Shown: in pieces, positions 1 to 8,962 of the stretch | Layout: each line of letters opens with the position of its first letter | Numbering within the stretch: position 1 is the first letter of the stretch | Origin: Bradyrhizobiaceae bacterium | GTDB lineage: Bacteria > Pseudomonadota > Alphaproteobacteria > Rhizobiales > Xanthobacteraceae | Direction of reading: 5' to 3' | Length of the DNA stretch: 64,000 nt | NCBI GenBank assembly: GCA_003963145.1 | Contig: RXJJ01000016.1 | Location: 1 to 64,000, forward strand | The notes under the pieces: generated by a model | Database searches by the model: none | Told to the model about the DNA's origin: nothing | Seen by the model: only the letters and a program-made list of their open reading frames with translations | Position numbers and translations under genes: made by a program

Positions 1-922
<922 letters not shown>

Positions 923-961
923 TCAGATGATCCTGGAATGGAGAGTGGGAAGCGGTCGCTC

Positions 962-1276
962 TTAAGCGGCCTTCTTCTTCGAACCGGCGTCGGTCACGAC
1001 ACCCATGATGTCGCTTTCCTTCATGATCAGGACTTCCTGACCGTCGATCTTGACCTCGGTGCCCGACCACTTGCCGAACAGCACGATGTCGCCGACCTTC
1101 AGGTCGATCGGAATGAGCTTGCCGGCTTCGTCGCGGCCGCCCGGACCGACGGCGACGATCTCGCCCTGCGAAGGCTTTTCCTTCGCGCTGTCCGGAATGA
1201 TGATGCCGCCAGCGGTCTTCTCTTCGGCGTCGATACGTTTCACCACGACGCGGTCGTGAAGCGGACGGAATTTCAT
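962..1276 (-). CDS. groS: Co-chaperonin GroES (10 kDa)
   Basis: Seven-fold lid of the GroEL chamber. The 104-residue product begins [16 protein letters not shown] and contains the mobile-loop region (residues about 17-33, [17 protein letters not shown]) and the [18 protein letters not shown] core. The start at 1276 follows an AGGAGGA ribosome site. It is the first gene of groESL and lies just downstream of a CIRCE operator and an RpoH-like promoter, so expression should respond to HrcA and heat shock. Confidence 0.98.
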   Translation of the reverse strand: MKFRPLHDRVVVKRIDAEEKTAGGIIIPDSAKEKPSQGEIVAVGPGGRDEAGKLIPIDLKVGDIVLFGKWSGTEVKIDGQEVLIMKESDIMGVVTDAGSKKKAA

Positions 1277-1317
1277 GCAGTCCTCCTAAGATATTGGAAT
1301 TGCTGGTATTTCGAAAA

Positions 1318-1344
1318 TTAGCAGTCAGGATCAGCGAGTGCTAT
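1318..1344. promoter_or_regulatory. CIRCE operator (HrcA binding site)
   Basis: TTAGCAGTC-N9-GAGTGCTAT matches the CIRCE consensus TTAGCACTC-N9-GAGTGCTAA except for one base in each arm. It lies 41 bases upstream of the groES start codon, between the putative promoter and the gene, where HrcA binding would block transcription. Confidence 0.93.
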
Positions 1345-1669
1345 CCATGACCGCTGGGGACATAGGCCACGCCTGGGCGGCGGGCAAGGGTGTCTAGCAA
1401 AAATTTTGGCAGTCGGGGCGGGAGGCTGCCAGAATTCGTTAAGGCGGTTAACGGTGGCCGGGCTTGTCGCTAGGATTGCGGCGCGGCCGAAGGCGGGATG
1501 AGCGCCTTCTGAAATCCCAAAGCTCTCTGTCCTACCTTTGGGAGGCCATTATTAGCAATGGCCGCCCGATGCTGCTGATGCCTTTGTCATCAACGACTTA
1601 CGCAACTTTTCATCTTGCCGGCGTTTGATTCTCATTCGACAATTTTTATGCCGGATTGAGGAGAGCCAG
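1345..1669. other. Divergent intergenic region groES / usg
   Basis: No gene seen. The left edge holds the groESL promoter. The right edge holds a GAGGAGAG ribosome site for the usg-like gene. The centre has no clear repeat, terminator or RNA fold. Confidence 0.5.
1360..1388 (-). promoter_or_regulatory. Putative RpoH-type promoter of groESL
   Basis: On the reverse strand CTTGCC (1388-1383) is followed after 16 bases by CCTATGT (1366-1360). This resembles alphaproteobacterial heat-shock promoters (CTTG, 16-18 bases, CYTAT-T). Transcription would start just before the CIRCE element. Assigned by eye; a housekeeping sigma factor may also use it. Confidence 0.55.
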
Positions 1670-1981
1670 ATGATTCAGAAGGGATCGGTTGGTAGCGGTG
1701 CGGTTGGCGAGTTTGTCTCCAGCGACTTCAAGAAGCAGCTCGCGGGCTACGGCCTGACCACGGCGGAAATCCTCTACAGACGTCCCGATCATCACTGGCT
1801 GCTGCAATCCTATGTCTGGCAGAACTACGATCTGTTTCCGAACTTCCCCGCGCTGAACGATTTCCTCGAATTCTGGAAGGCGAAACTCGAAGGCCCGCTT
1901 TACGCGGTCACCGTCGCGCATTCCAAACTCATCAAGCCCGCGGAGCTGAAGGCGATTGATGGGCATTTCAGGTTGAATTGA
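1670..1981 (+). CDS. Usg-like family protein
   Basis: Short protein (103 aa) of the Usg family, first noted upstream of trp genes in Caulobacter; biochemical function unknown. The segment GYGLTTAEILYRRPDHHWLL and the following QSYVWQNYDLFPNFP stretch are characteristic. The ATG at 1670 follows GAGGAGAG at good spacing; a TTG 45 bases upstream lacks such a site and was not chosen. No trp genes are adjacent. Monocistronic, followed by a palindromic repeat that may help end transcription. Confidence 0.85.
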   Translation: MIQKGSVGSGAVGEFVSSDFKKQLAGYGLTTAEILYRRPDHHWLLQSYVWQNYDLFPNFPALNDFLEFWKAKLEGPLYAVTVAHSKLIKPAELKAIDGHFRLN

Positions 1982-2012
1982 GTCTGGGCTTCTAGCTTGA
2001 TTTTTCCTTGTA

Positions 2013-2094
2013 TCGTCCCCGCGCAGGCGGGGACCCATCTCTACTTATAAAAAAACCCGGTTCACTCTGGATCCCCGCCTGCGCGGGGGTGACG
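2013..2094. repeat. Intergenic palindromic pair, CCCGCGCAGGCGGGG family
   Basis: TCGTCCCCGCGCAGGCGGGGA at 2013 and its inverted counterpart ATCCCCGCCTGCGCGGGGGT around 2071-2090 face each other across an AT-rich spacer. Each half is itself a hairpin. The same family occurs at 8786-8858. Such REP-like units are common between genes in Bradyrhizobiaceae. Confidence 0.8.
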
Positions 2095-2139
2095 TGAGAT
2101 AACGATTTGGGGACGACCTGAGTTGACGACTTGGGCTGT

Positions 2140-2892
2140 TTATCCCCGCCCGACGAACGGCATCTTGGTCGCCATCACGGTCATGAACAGCACGTTGGCG
2201 TCGAGCGACCGCGTCGCCATGTAGGCGATCGCCTCGCCGACATTCTCCACATCCATGCGCGGCTCGACCATGGTCCCGCCATGGGGCTGCAAAATGCCCT
2301 CGGCAAAGCGCTGCGACAGATCGGTCGCCGCGTTGCCGATATCGATCTGCCCGCCGGCGATGTCGTAGGCGCGCCCGTCGAGCGCGATGGATTTGGTCAG
2401 GCCGGTGATGGCGTGCTTGGTCGCGGTGTACGACACCGTGAAGGGGCGCGGCGCGTGCGCCGAGATCGAGCCGTTGTTGATGATGCGCCCGCCGCGCGGG
2501 GTCTGGTCCTTCATGATGCGGAAGGCGTGCTGCGTGCAGAGGAAGGGCGCGGTGAGGTTGGTGTCCACCACCGCTTTCCATTTCTCGAGCGAAAGATCCT
2601 CCAGCGGCACCGCCGGCGCGCCGATGCCGGCGTTGTTGAACAGAAGATCGAGCCGCCCGAATTCCTGCATCGTCCTGGCGAACAGCGCCGCGATCGAGCC
2701 GGGGTCGGTCATGTCGGACGGCACGACGAGACTCTTGCCGAGTTTGGCGCCAAGCTGCGCCGTTTCCTCAAGCTTGTCCTTGCGCCGTCCGGTCAGGACG
2801 ACGGTGAAGCCGACCTTCATCAGGGACAGCGAGGCAGCGCGGCCGATGCCCGAGCCCGCGCCGGTGACGAGTGCGATTTTTGAATGCGACAT
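2140..2892 (-). CDS. Short-chain dehydrogenase/reductase (SDR)
   Basis: NAD(P)-dependent oxidoreductase of the classical SDR family, 250 aa. Visible motifs are the Rossmann TGAGSGIG (residues 10-17), NNAGIG around residue 90, the catalytic serine in NNGSISA and YTATK (Tyr-X3-Lys). The residues TGRRK after beta-2 suggest a preference for NADPH. The substrate cannot be told from sequence. It stands alone between palindromic repeats, so the context gives no pathway. Confidence 0.9.
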   Translation of the reverse strand: MSHSKIALVTGAGSGIGRAASLSLMKVGFTVVLTGRRKDKLEETAQLGAKLGKSLVVPSDMTDPGSIAALFARTMQEFGRLDLLFNNAGIGAPAVPLEDLSLEKWKAVVDTNLTAPFLCTQHAFRIMKDQTPRGGRIINNGSISAHAPRPFTVSYTATKHAITGLTKSIALDGRAYDIAGGQIDIGNAATDLSQRFAEGILQPHGGTMVEPRMDVENVGEAIAYMATRSLDANVLFMTVMATKMPFVGRG

Positions 2893-2936
2893 GCTTTCTT
2901 CCCCGAGGATTTTTTATTCTGCGGTGATTTTCCGGA

Positions 2937-3021
2937 CGTCATTGCGAGGAGCATGGCGACGAAGCAATCCATTCTGCCTTGGACATGTGGACTGGATTGC
3001 GTCGCTTCGCTCGCAATGACG
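2937..3021. repeat. Intergenic palindromic repeat, CGTCATTGCGAGGAGC family
   Basis: Starts CGTCATTGCGAGGAG and ends CGCTCGCAATGACG, so the two ends pair. Internal GACGAAGCAATCC / GGATTGCGTCGC also pair. Further copies lie at 8882-8958 and 61802-61882. This is a small non-coding family found between genes in many bacteria. Confidence 0.85.
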
Positions 3022-3036
3022 AAATATACTGTGGCG

Positions 3037-3783
3037 CTATGTCGGATTGCCGTAAGGCGGTCGCGGGATGCTCTGATGCGCGGCGCGCAGCGCCGACGAC
3101 CAGCGCGAACGAAGATCGTGGAAATAGGGCTCGCCGGCCTCGATGCGCATGTTGAGTTCGGCGACGCAGGTATCCGGACGCACAAGAAGGATGTCGATCG
3201 GCATGCCGACGCCGAGATTGGAGCGCATGGTCGAGTCCATCGACACCAGCCCGACCTTGAGCGCGTCGTACAGATCCACATCGTAGGAGATCGCGCGGTC
3301 CAGCACCGGCTTGCCGTATTTGTGCTCGCCGATCTGCAGATAGGGCGTGTCCACCGTGCATTCGATGAAATTGCCTGCGGGATAGATCATGAACAGGCGC
3401 ATGCGCGAGCCCTTGATCTGCCCGCCGAACAGAAAGGAGACGTCGAAATTGATGTCCTCGGCCGACAGGGCGACGCCTTCGAGACGATGCACGCTGCGGA
3501 TGGCGCGGCCGATGCGCTGCGCGGCCTGGAACATGGTCGGCGCGTTCAGCAGCGTTTCGAGTTCGCCGGTCTCGGGATTTTCAAGTCCCTCGGTCAGGGT
3601 GGAGAGCACCGACTGGCTGATGGCGAGGTTGCCGGCGGAGGCAATCGCCATGATTCGCTCGCCCGGCTGCTGAAACACATGCAATTTGCGGAAAGTTGAA
3701 ATGTTGTCGAGGCCCGCATTGGTGCGGGTATCGGCCATCATCATCAGGCCTTCCTTGACAAGGATTCCGCAGCAATAGGTCAT
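3037..3783 (-). CDS. Anbu, proteasome-type peptidase homologue
   Basis: Ancestral beta-subunit (Anbu) of the proteasome/HslV hydrolase superfamily, 248 aa. It starts MTYCCGILVKEG and continues MMMADTRTNAGLDNISTFRK, the family signature; Thr2, exposed after Met removal, is the presumed N-terminal nucleophile. Anbu proteins assemble into ring-like or helical oligomers; substrates are not established. It is the last gene of a reverse-strand cluster with transglutaminase, alpha-E and permuted ATP-grasp genes, the conserved Anbu neighbourhood. The 258 bases upstream contain strong hairpins, one starting two bases before the start codon, so translation may be separately controlled. Confidence 0.93.
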   Translation of the reverse strand: MTYCCGILVKEGLMMMADTRTNAGLDNISTFRKLHVFQQPGERIMAIASAGNLAISQSVLSTLTEGLENPETGELETLLNAPTMFQAAQRIGRAIRSVHRLEGVALSAEDINFDVSFLFGGQIKGSRMRLFMIYPAGNFIECTVDTPYLQIGEHKYGKPVLDRAISYDVDLYDALKVGLVSMDSTMRSNLGVGMPIDILLVRPDTCVAELNMRIEAGEPYFHDLRSRWSSALRAAHQSIPRPPYGNPT

Positions 3784-3785
3784 TC

Positions 3786-3863
3786 CCGGTGGTCCGATTC
3801 CAGCATTCGCGCCCCGTTTTCAGCAGCGGTCCCTTGCGAATGCTGGAATCAAGGGACCACCGG
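3786..3863. repeat. Long inverted repeat over the anbu leader
   Basis: Left arm 3786-3810 (CCGGTGGTCC then GATTCCAGCATTCGC) pairs with right arm 3836-3863 (GCGAATGCTGGAATC, AAG bulge, GGACCACCGG). That gives 25 base pairs with one three-base bulge and a 25-base loop. The arm nearest the gene covers the region where the anbu ribosome site must lie. It may be a translational or attenuation hairpin, or a mobile palindrome. Confidence 0.85.
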
Positions 3864-3889
3864 TAGCGACGTATTCAGCGAAGTTTGGA

Positions 3890-3938
3890 TTTGTCATTCG
3901 CGTTGCGAACCCTCCGCAAATGCGGCGCGAATGTCAAA
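3890..3938. repeat. Second inverted repeat upstream of anbu
   Basis: TTTGTCATTCGCG (3890-3902) pairs with CGCGAATGTCAAA (3926-3938), 12 of 13 positions. The GCGAATG/CATTCGC core is shared with the larger hairpin at 3786-3863, so the motif occurs four times in about 130 bases. No gene is present between 3784 and 4041. Confidence 0.7.
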
Positions 3939-4041
3939 CCCACTTCGGTGATTTCCACCCCGCGCATTTCTACGAAATGGAGGTGGAGGGGGCAACCGGG
4001 CTGTTCGCCGGCCCCGTTTGTCCGTACATGACGATTCGTTA

Positions 4042-4866
4042 TCAGGACTGGCTCTGCCGGCCCGCCTGATCGACCCGGACGGCGACCGACATGGTTTCCC
4101 TGCCGCCGCCATAGCGGGTGCCGCGAATCGGTGCGGCGTCGAGGTAATCGAGGCCGATGGCGACACGGGCATGGGCGTCGGTGGTGCAGATGCCGTTGGT
4201 GGGGTCGAATCCCACCCAGCCGAGATTTTCGACGAAAGCCTCGGTCCAGGCGTGCCCGGCCTCCTGCTCGACGACGCCGTCCGCGCGCATGAAGTGTCCC
4301 GACACGTAGCGCGCCGGAACGCCGACGCTGCGCGCGCAGGCGATGAAGATGTGCGCGTAGTCCTGACACACGCCGCGTTTCAGCGAGAAGCCTTCCGCCG
4401 CCGAGGTGCCGGCGTGGGTCGGATCGGTGTCGAAGGTCATGTAGTCGTGCAACTGGGTGAGCAGCGCGTGCAGGAAGCCGAGCGTGTCCTTCTCCGCCTC
4501 GGCGCGCAGCCCGCGGGCGAAATCGCGCATCTCGGTGGTAGTTCCGGTCAGCGGCGTGGGCCGCAGAAACAGCGACGGGGGAAAGCGCTCGTCGGTGCCC
4601 CTGAGCACGCCGCCGGTGTCGTGAGTTTCGACCAGTCCGTTGACCGAGATGGTGAGGTCGGACAGGGGGCCGTGGGTGAGGACATGCGTGACGTTGCCGA
4701 AGGCGTCGAGATGCATGTCGAGCTTGGTGTCGCTCGTGGTGTCGATCTGCCAGTTGGCGACGTATTGCCCGTCATTGTTGCGCGGCGTCAGCCGCAGCAC
4801 CTGGATCACGCCGCTGGCGGGCGGATCGTAATGATAGGTCGTCGCATGTGATATTCGCAGGCGCAT
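4042..4866 (-). CDS. Transglutaminase-like cysteine peptidase family protein
   Basis: Cytoplasmic transglutaminase-fold protein (274 aa) with an N-terminal transglutaminase-associated beta domain (MRLRISHATTYHYDPPASGV) and the core triad Cys167 (KRGVCQDYAH), His205 (AGHAWTEA), Asp221 (GFDPTNG). The start at 4866 is chosen because the family begins MRLRI.HTT.Y; a longer frame to 5064 only shadows the next gene. It lies 31 bases after the alpha-E gene. The cluster with ATP-grasp and Anbu suggests handling of a peptide made by the ATP-grasp enzyme; that is inference. Confidence 0.92.
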   Translation of the reverse strand: MRLRISHATTYHYDPPASGVIQVLRLTPRNNDGQYVANWQIDTTSDTKLDMHLDAFGNVTHVLTHGPLSDLTISVNGLVETHDTGGVLRGTDERFPPSLFLRPTPLTGTTTEMRDFARGLRAEAEKDTLGFLHALLTQLHDYMTFDTDPTHAGTSAAEGFSLKRGVCQDYAHIFIACARSVGVPARYVSGHFMRADGVVEQEAGHAWTEAFVENLGWVGFDPTNGICTTDAHARVAIGLDYLDAAPIRGTRYGGGRETMSVAVRVDQAGRQSQS

Positions 4867-4897
4867 GGCACGATGATCTGTTGAGGCGGCGAACCGC

Positions 4898-5842
4898 CTA
4901 TAAAAGATATTGCTTCGAGATGATGTCGCCGAGACGTGTATTGTCGGCGAGGAATTCCTGAATGAACTCGTGCACGCCACGCTGGAAGATATCGTCCATG
5001 TGGCTGTGCTCGAGTCTGTTGCGTACCCCGCGCGCGTGGCGCTGGGCCGGACCCTGCCGCCCATAGGCGACGCCGATCTGGTCGAGATTGCGGACGAGAT
5101 TGCCGTAGCAGCTCGCCAGCGATCGCGGCAGCATGTCGTTGAGGATCAGAAGATCGGCGATCAGCCAGGGTTTCAGCGTTTCGCGATAGACCCAGTGATA
5201 GGCCGTGAGCGCGGACACCGAACGCAGGATCGAGGTCCACTGGTAATAATCGAGCGGGCCGCCGACATGCTCTTCTTCCGGCAGCAGCAGGTGATATTTG
5301 ACGTCGAGGATGCGCGCGGTGTTGTCGGCGCGTTCCAGATGCAGCCCGAGCCGCGAGAACCAGTAGGCATCGTTGCGCAGCATGGTGCGGTAGGCCGAAC
5401 CGTCGAAGCGCAGCGACACCTCCTGCACGAAGCGCAGGAATTCGGAGAGTTTGTCGCGCGACTTGATCCCGCCCTGCCAGACCTGCTGCAATTCGATCCA
5501 TGCGGTGTTGATGGCGTCCCACATCTCGCGGGTCAGCGCGGTGCGCACCGAGCGCGAATTCAGCCGCGCATTCTCGATGCAGTTGCGGATCGAGGAGGGG
5601 TTGTCGAGCGAGAACGACAGATATTCGACGACGTTGTGTTCGTTGGCTTCCTCGTAATGCGAATAGAAGCAGTCGCCGATGCCGGCGGTGAGCAGCGCGG
5701 ATTCCCATTCGTTCGATTTTCCGACATAGGCGTCCGGCAGCGAGGTCGCGCGCAGCGTCGCCTCGATCGTGCGCGCGAGATATTCCGCGCGCTCGATATA
5801 GCGGGCCAGCCAGAACAGACTTTCAGCAGTACGCGAGAGCAT
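4898..5842 (-). CDS. Alpha-E domain protein (DUF403 family)
   Basis: Helical protein of the alpha-E superfamily, 314 aa, starting MLSRTAESLFWLARYIERAE, the typical N-terminus. These proteins almost always accompany the permuted ATP-grasp protein, and in some bacteria the two are fused. No catalytic residues are established. It lies 9 bases downstream of the ATP-grasp gene and 31 bases before the transglutaminase gene, so the three are surely co-transcribed. Confidence 0.93.
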   Translation of the reverse strand: MLSRTAESLFWLARYIERAEYLARTIEATLRATSLPDAYVGKSNEWESALLTAGIGDCFYSHYEEANEHNVVEYLSFSLDNPSSIRNCIENARLNSRSVRTALTREMWDAINTAWIELQQVWQGGIKSRDKLSEFLRFVQEVSLRFDGSAYRTMLRNDAYWFSRLGLHLERADNTARILDVKYHLLLPEEEHVGGPLDYYQWTSILRSVSALTAYHWVYRETLKPWLIADLLILNDMLPRSLASCYGNLVRNLDQIGVAYGRQGPAQRHARGVRNRLEHSHMDDIFQRGVHEFIQEFLADNTRLGDIISKQYLL

Positions 5843-5851
5843 GGCTGGATC

Positions 5852-7270
5852 TTACTCGTCTAGTATCCACGTATCTTTGGTGCCGCCGCCCTGGCTGGAA
5901 TTGACCACAAGCGATCCTTCTTTCAGCGCCACGCGCGTCAGCCCGCCCGGCACGATGGTGACGTGATCCTTGCCGGTCAGCACGAAGGGCCGCAGATCGA
6001 CATGGCGCGGCGCGAGGCCGGCATCGGTGCAGGTTGGGCAGGTGGACAGCGCGAGCGTCGGCTGGGCGATGAAATTGTCCGGGTCCTTCATCAGTTTGGC
6101 GCGGAAGCTTTCGATGGTCGCCTTGTCCGCGGCAGGGCCGATCAGCATGCCGTAACCGCCGGAGCCGTGAACTTCCTTGACGACCAGATCGTCGAGATTG
6201 TCGAGGACGTATTTCAGATCCTTTTCCTCGCGGCAGCGCCAGGTCTGCACGTTTTTCAGGATCGGCTCCTCGCCGAGATAGAATTTCACCACGTCCGGCA
6301 TATAGCTGTAGATCGCCTTGTCGTCGGCGATGCCGGTACCGACCGCGTTGGCCAGCGTGATGTTGCCAGCCATGTAGGCGGACATCAGGCCGGGCACACC
6401 GAGCACGGAATCGGGGCGGAAGGTGAGGGGATCGAGAAAATCGTCGTCGAGGCGGCGATAGATCACGTCCACGCGCTTGAGGCCCTCGGTGGTGCGCATG
6501 AACACTTCGTCGCTTTTCACCACGAGATCGCGGCCCTCGACCAGTTCGACGCCGAGCTTGTCGGCAAGGAACGAGTGCTCGTAATAGGCGGAATTGAAAA
6601 CGCCGGGCGTGAGCAGGGCCACGGTCGGCTCGCCCTTCGCGCTCTCCGGCGCGACCGAGCGCAGCGCGGCCAGCAGTTCGTCGGGATAGTTCTCCACCGG
6701 CGCGACGCGATGGCGCGAGAACAGGTCCGGAAACAGCCGCATCATGATTTCGCGATTTTCCAGCATGTAGGATACGCCGGACGGCGTGCGGGCGTTGTCT
6801 TCCAGCACGATGAAATTGTCGGCGTCCACGCGCACCACGTCGATGCCGGCGATGTGGACATAGATATCGTGCGGCACGTCCTGCCCGTTCATCTCCGGGC
6901 GGAACACCGGATTCTGGAAAATCAGATCGTCGGGGATGATGCCGGCGCGCAAAATGTCGCGTGCGTGATAGATGTCGGACAGAAACATGTTCAGCGCCTT
7001 GACGCGCTGTTTCAGGCCCTTTTCCAGGGTCGTCCATTCCTTGCCGGACAGGATGCGGGGGATGACGTCGAAGGGAATCAGGCGCTCGGTCGATTCATTG
7101 TCGCCATAGACCGCGAAGGTGATGCCGATTCGGCGGAACAGCAGCTCCGCCTCCTTGCGGCGATATTCCAGCGCGTCCGGTGGCGTGTCCTTCAGCCAGA
7201 CTGCCAATTCCTTATAGGCGGAGCGTAAATCGCCCGCCGGCCCATTCATTTCGTCAAACGCAACTGCCAT
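5852..7270 (-). CDS. Circularly permuted ATP-grasp protein (DUF404/DUF407)
   Basis: Predicted ATP-dependent carboxylate-amine ligase of the circularly permuted ATP-grasp type, 472 aa. Recognisable stretches are GVSYMLENREIMMRLFPDLF, VDVIYRRLDDDFLDPL, NAVGTGIADDKA and the glycine-rich VVKEVHGSGGYGM. The ATG at 7270 (MAVAFDEMNGP) is preferred; a longer frame to 7348 has no family support. It is the first gene of the cluster. Family analyses predict a peptide-forming reaction, with the product acted on by the partner transglutaminase and Anbu; no product is proven. Confidence 0.92.
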   Translation of the reverse strand: MAVAFDEMNGPAGDLRSAYKELAVWLKDTPPDALEYRRKEAELLFRRIGITFAVYGDNESTERLIPFDVIPRILSGKEWTTLEKGLKQRVKALNMFLSDIYHARDILRAGIIPDDLIFQNPVFRPEMNGQDVPHDIYVHIAGIDVVRVDADNFIVLEDNARTPSGVSYMLENREIMMRLFPDLFSRHRVAPVENYPDELLAALRSVAPESAKGEPTVALLTPGVFNSAYYEHSFLADKLGVELVEGRDLVVKSDEVFMRTTEGLKRVDVIYRRLDDDFLDPLTFRPDSVLGVPGLMSAYMAGNITLANAVGTGIADDKAIYSYMPDVVKFYLGEEPILKNVQTWRCREEKDLKYVLDNLDDLVVKEVHGSGGYGMLIGPAADKATIESFRAKLMKDPDNFIAQPTLALSTCPTCTDAGLAPRHVDLRPFVLTGKDHVTIVPGGLTRVALKEGSLVVNSSQGGGTKDTWILDE

Positions 7271-7502
7271 AAAGCGTGACTGTCTTTCCTGGCGACGTCG
7301 GATGCCGCGAGTTGATGGTAGCAAGGCTTGGGCCAGCGCGATATGCATTGCTTGTGGGCAAAAGGGATAATTGCATCAAAATCTGCCTGCCAAAAGGGCG
7401 GCGGGTTGCGTAACGATGCGGCATCCTTTGAGTTTGACCGGGGTCCGATCATGCCGGGCCATAAACGGTCGTCGAAGATGACAGGTCAGTGAAGAGGGAC
7501 AG

Positions 7503-8243
7503 ATGAGCGAGATCATCACGGCGGGCATTCTGGTGATCGGCGACGAGATCCTGTCCGGCCGCACCAAGGACAAGAATATCGGCTTTATCGCCGAATACCT
7601 GACCAATATCGGCATCGACCTGAAGGAAGTTCGCGTCGTCGCGGACGATGAGGGAGCCATCGTCGAGGCGCTGAACGCCCTGCGCGAGCGTTATACTTAT
7701 GTGTTCACCACCGGCGGCATCGGGCCGACCCATGACGACATCACCGCCGATTCGGTGGCGAAGGCGTTCGGGGTCGGTATCGACCATCACCCGGACGTGG
7801 TGGCGCGATTCCGCCAGCGTTTCTCCGAAGCCGAGCTGAACGAGGCGCGCCTGCGCATGACGCGCGTTCCCGATGGCGCCGAGCTGATCGACAGCGCCAC
7901 CATTCTCGCGCCCGGATTCAAGATCGGCAACGTCATCGTGATGGCGGGCGTGCCGTCGATCATGCAGGCGATGATGGACATCATTGCGCCGAAACTGAAA
8001 ACCGGCGCGCGCATGCTGTCCGAATCCGTACGCGCCGATGCGCGCGAGGGCGATATCGGCACGCCGCTGCGCGCCATTCAGGACGCGCATCCCGAAACCA
8101 GCATCGGCAGCTATCCCTTTTACGACGAGGAGGGGCGGCCGAACACCAACGTGGTGGTGCGCGCGCGCGATCAGGACAGGCTGAGCGCGGCGATAGCCGA
8201 CGTTCAGGCGATGCTCGACAAGCTGAAGGCCCCCAAGCCATGA
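7503..8243 (+). CDS. CinA N-terminal / molybdopterin-binding (MoaB-like) domain protein
   Basis: 246-residue protein of the competence/damage-inducible protein A family, consisting of the MoaB/Mog-like domain only. The signature [15 protein letters not shown] (around residues 70-84) is complete, and the start region [16 protein letters not shown] is typical. The C-terminal nicotinamide-nucleotide amidase domain of full-length CinA is absent, so an ADP-ribose pyrophosphatase-type role is possible but unproven. It follows an AGAGGGAC ribosome site and lies 10 bases before gpt. Confidence 0.88.
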   Translation: MSEIITAGILVIGDEILSGRTKDKNIGFIAEYLTNIGIDLKEVRVVADDEGAIVEALNALRERYTYVFTTGGIGPTHDDITADSVAKAFGVGIDHHPDVVARFRQRFSEAELNEARLRMTRVPDGAELIDSATILAPGFKIGNVIVMAGVPSIMQAMMDIIAPKLKTGARMLSESVRADAREGDIGTPLRAIQDAHPETSIGSYPFYDEEGRPNTNVVVRARDQDRLSAAIADVQAMLDKLKAPKP

Positions 8244-8253
8244 GCGTGGCGTC

Positions 8254-8757
8254 ATGAGCGAGGAGGCTGCGCAAAAGCCCTTTCCGGTGTCGTGGGACCA
8301 GTTTCACCGCGACGCCCGCGCGCTGGCCTGGCGGCTCAACGGCGCGGGACCGTTCCGCGCGTTGGTGGCGGTGACGCGCGGCGGGCTTGTGCCGGCGGCG
8401 ATCGTCGCGCGCGAGATCGGCCTGCGCATGATCGATACGCTCTGCGTGGCGAGTTACGCCCACACCACGCAGGGCGAGATGCAGGTTCTGAAAAACATTT
8501 CGGACGAGGTGAAAAAGCTCGGCGGCGCGGACGGCGAGGGGCTTCTGGTGGTCGACGACCTTGTTGATACAGGCAAGACGGCGCGCATCGTGCGCGAGAT
8601 CGCGCCAAAAGCGCATATCGCCGCCGTCTACGCCAAGCCGATGGGCAGGCCGCTGGTCGATACCTTCATCACCGAAGTGTCGCAGGACACCTGGATTTTC
8701 TTTCCGTGGGATACGGGGCTGTCGTTCCAGCCGCCGATCAGGGATGGGGCGGCGTAG
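8254..8757 (+). CDS. gpt: Xanthine phosphoribosyltransferase
   Basis: Purine salvage enzyme that converts xanthine or guanine plus PRPP to XMP or GMP. The 167-residue length and order fit Gpt: [16 protein letters not shown] at the N-terminus, [11 protein letters not shown], and the PRPP-binding loop [13 protein letters not shown] (residues about 97-109). [14 protein letters not shown] near the end matches the family tail. It is coupled to the upstream CinA-like gene with a 10-base gap. Confidence 0.94.
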   Translation: MSEEAAQKPFPVSWDQFHRDARALAWRLNGAGPFRALVAVTRGGLVPAAIVAREIGLRMIDTLCVASYAHTTQGEMQVLKNISDEVKKLGGADGEGLLVVDDLVDTGKTARIVREIAPKAHIAAVYAKPMGRPLVDTFITEVSQDTWIFFPWDTGLSFQPPIRDGAA

Positions 8758-8785
8758 GTCACGCTACCGCGATTTTATTTAATAA

Positions 8786-8858
8786 CGTCGTCCCCGCGCA
8801 GGCGGGGACCCAGTAGTGACGTAAAAGAAGACTGGATTCCCGCCTTCGCGGGAACGAC
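8786..8858. repeat. Intergenic palindromic pair, CCCGCGCAGGCGGGG family
   Basis: CGTCGTCCCCGCGCAGGCGG at 8786 and an inverted GGATTCCCGCCTTCGCGGG partner ending GAACGAC at 8858. Same family and layout as 2013-2094. It lies in the convergent gap after gpt and may act as a terminator for both sides. Confidence 0.8.
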
Positions 8859-8881
8859 ATCGAAAGCAAATCCAGCGCCGT

Positions 8882-8958
8882 CGTCATTGCGAGGAGCAGT
8901 TTGCGACGAAGCAATCCATTATCTCAAGGGTGATCGCTTCGCTAGGTTCGCAATGACG
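8882..8958. repeat. Intergenic palindromic repeat, CGTCATTGCGAGGAGC family
   Basis: Begins CGTCATTGCGAGGAGC, contains GACGAAGCAATCC and ends TTCGCAATGACG. Same family as 2937-3021 and 61802-61882. It abuts the previous palindromic pair, forming a compound element of about 170 bases. Confidence 0.85.
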
Positions 8959-8962
8959 TTGC

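Noticed and set aside
4866..5064. N-terminal extension of the transglutaminase frame
   Set aside because: The extra 66 codons are serine/threonine-rich shadow sequence of the alpha-E gene; the family starts at MRLRI.
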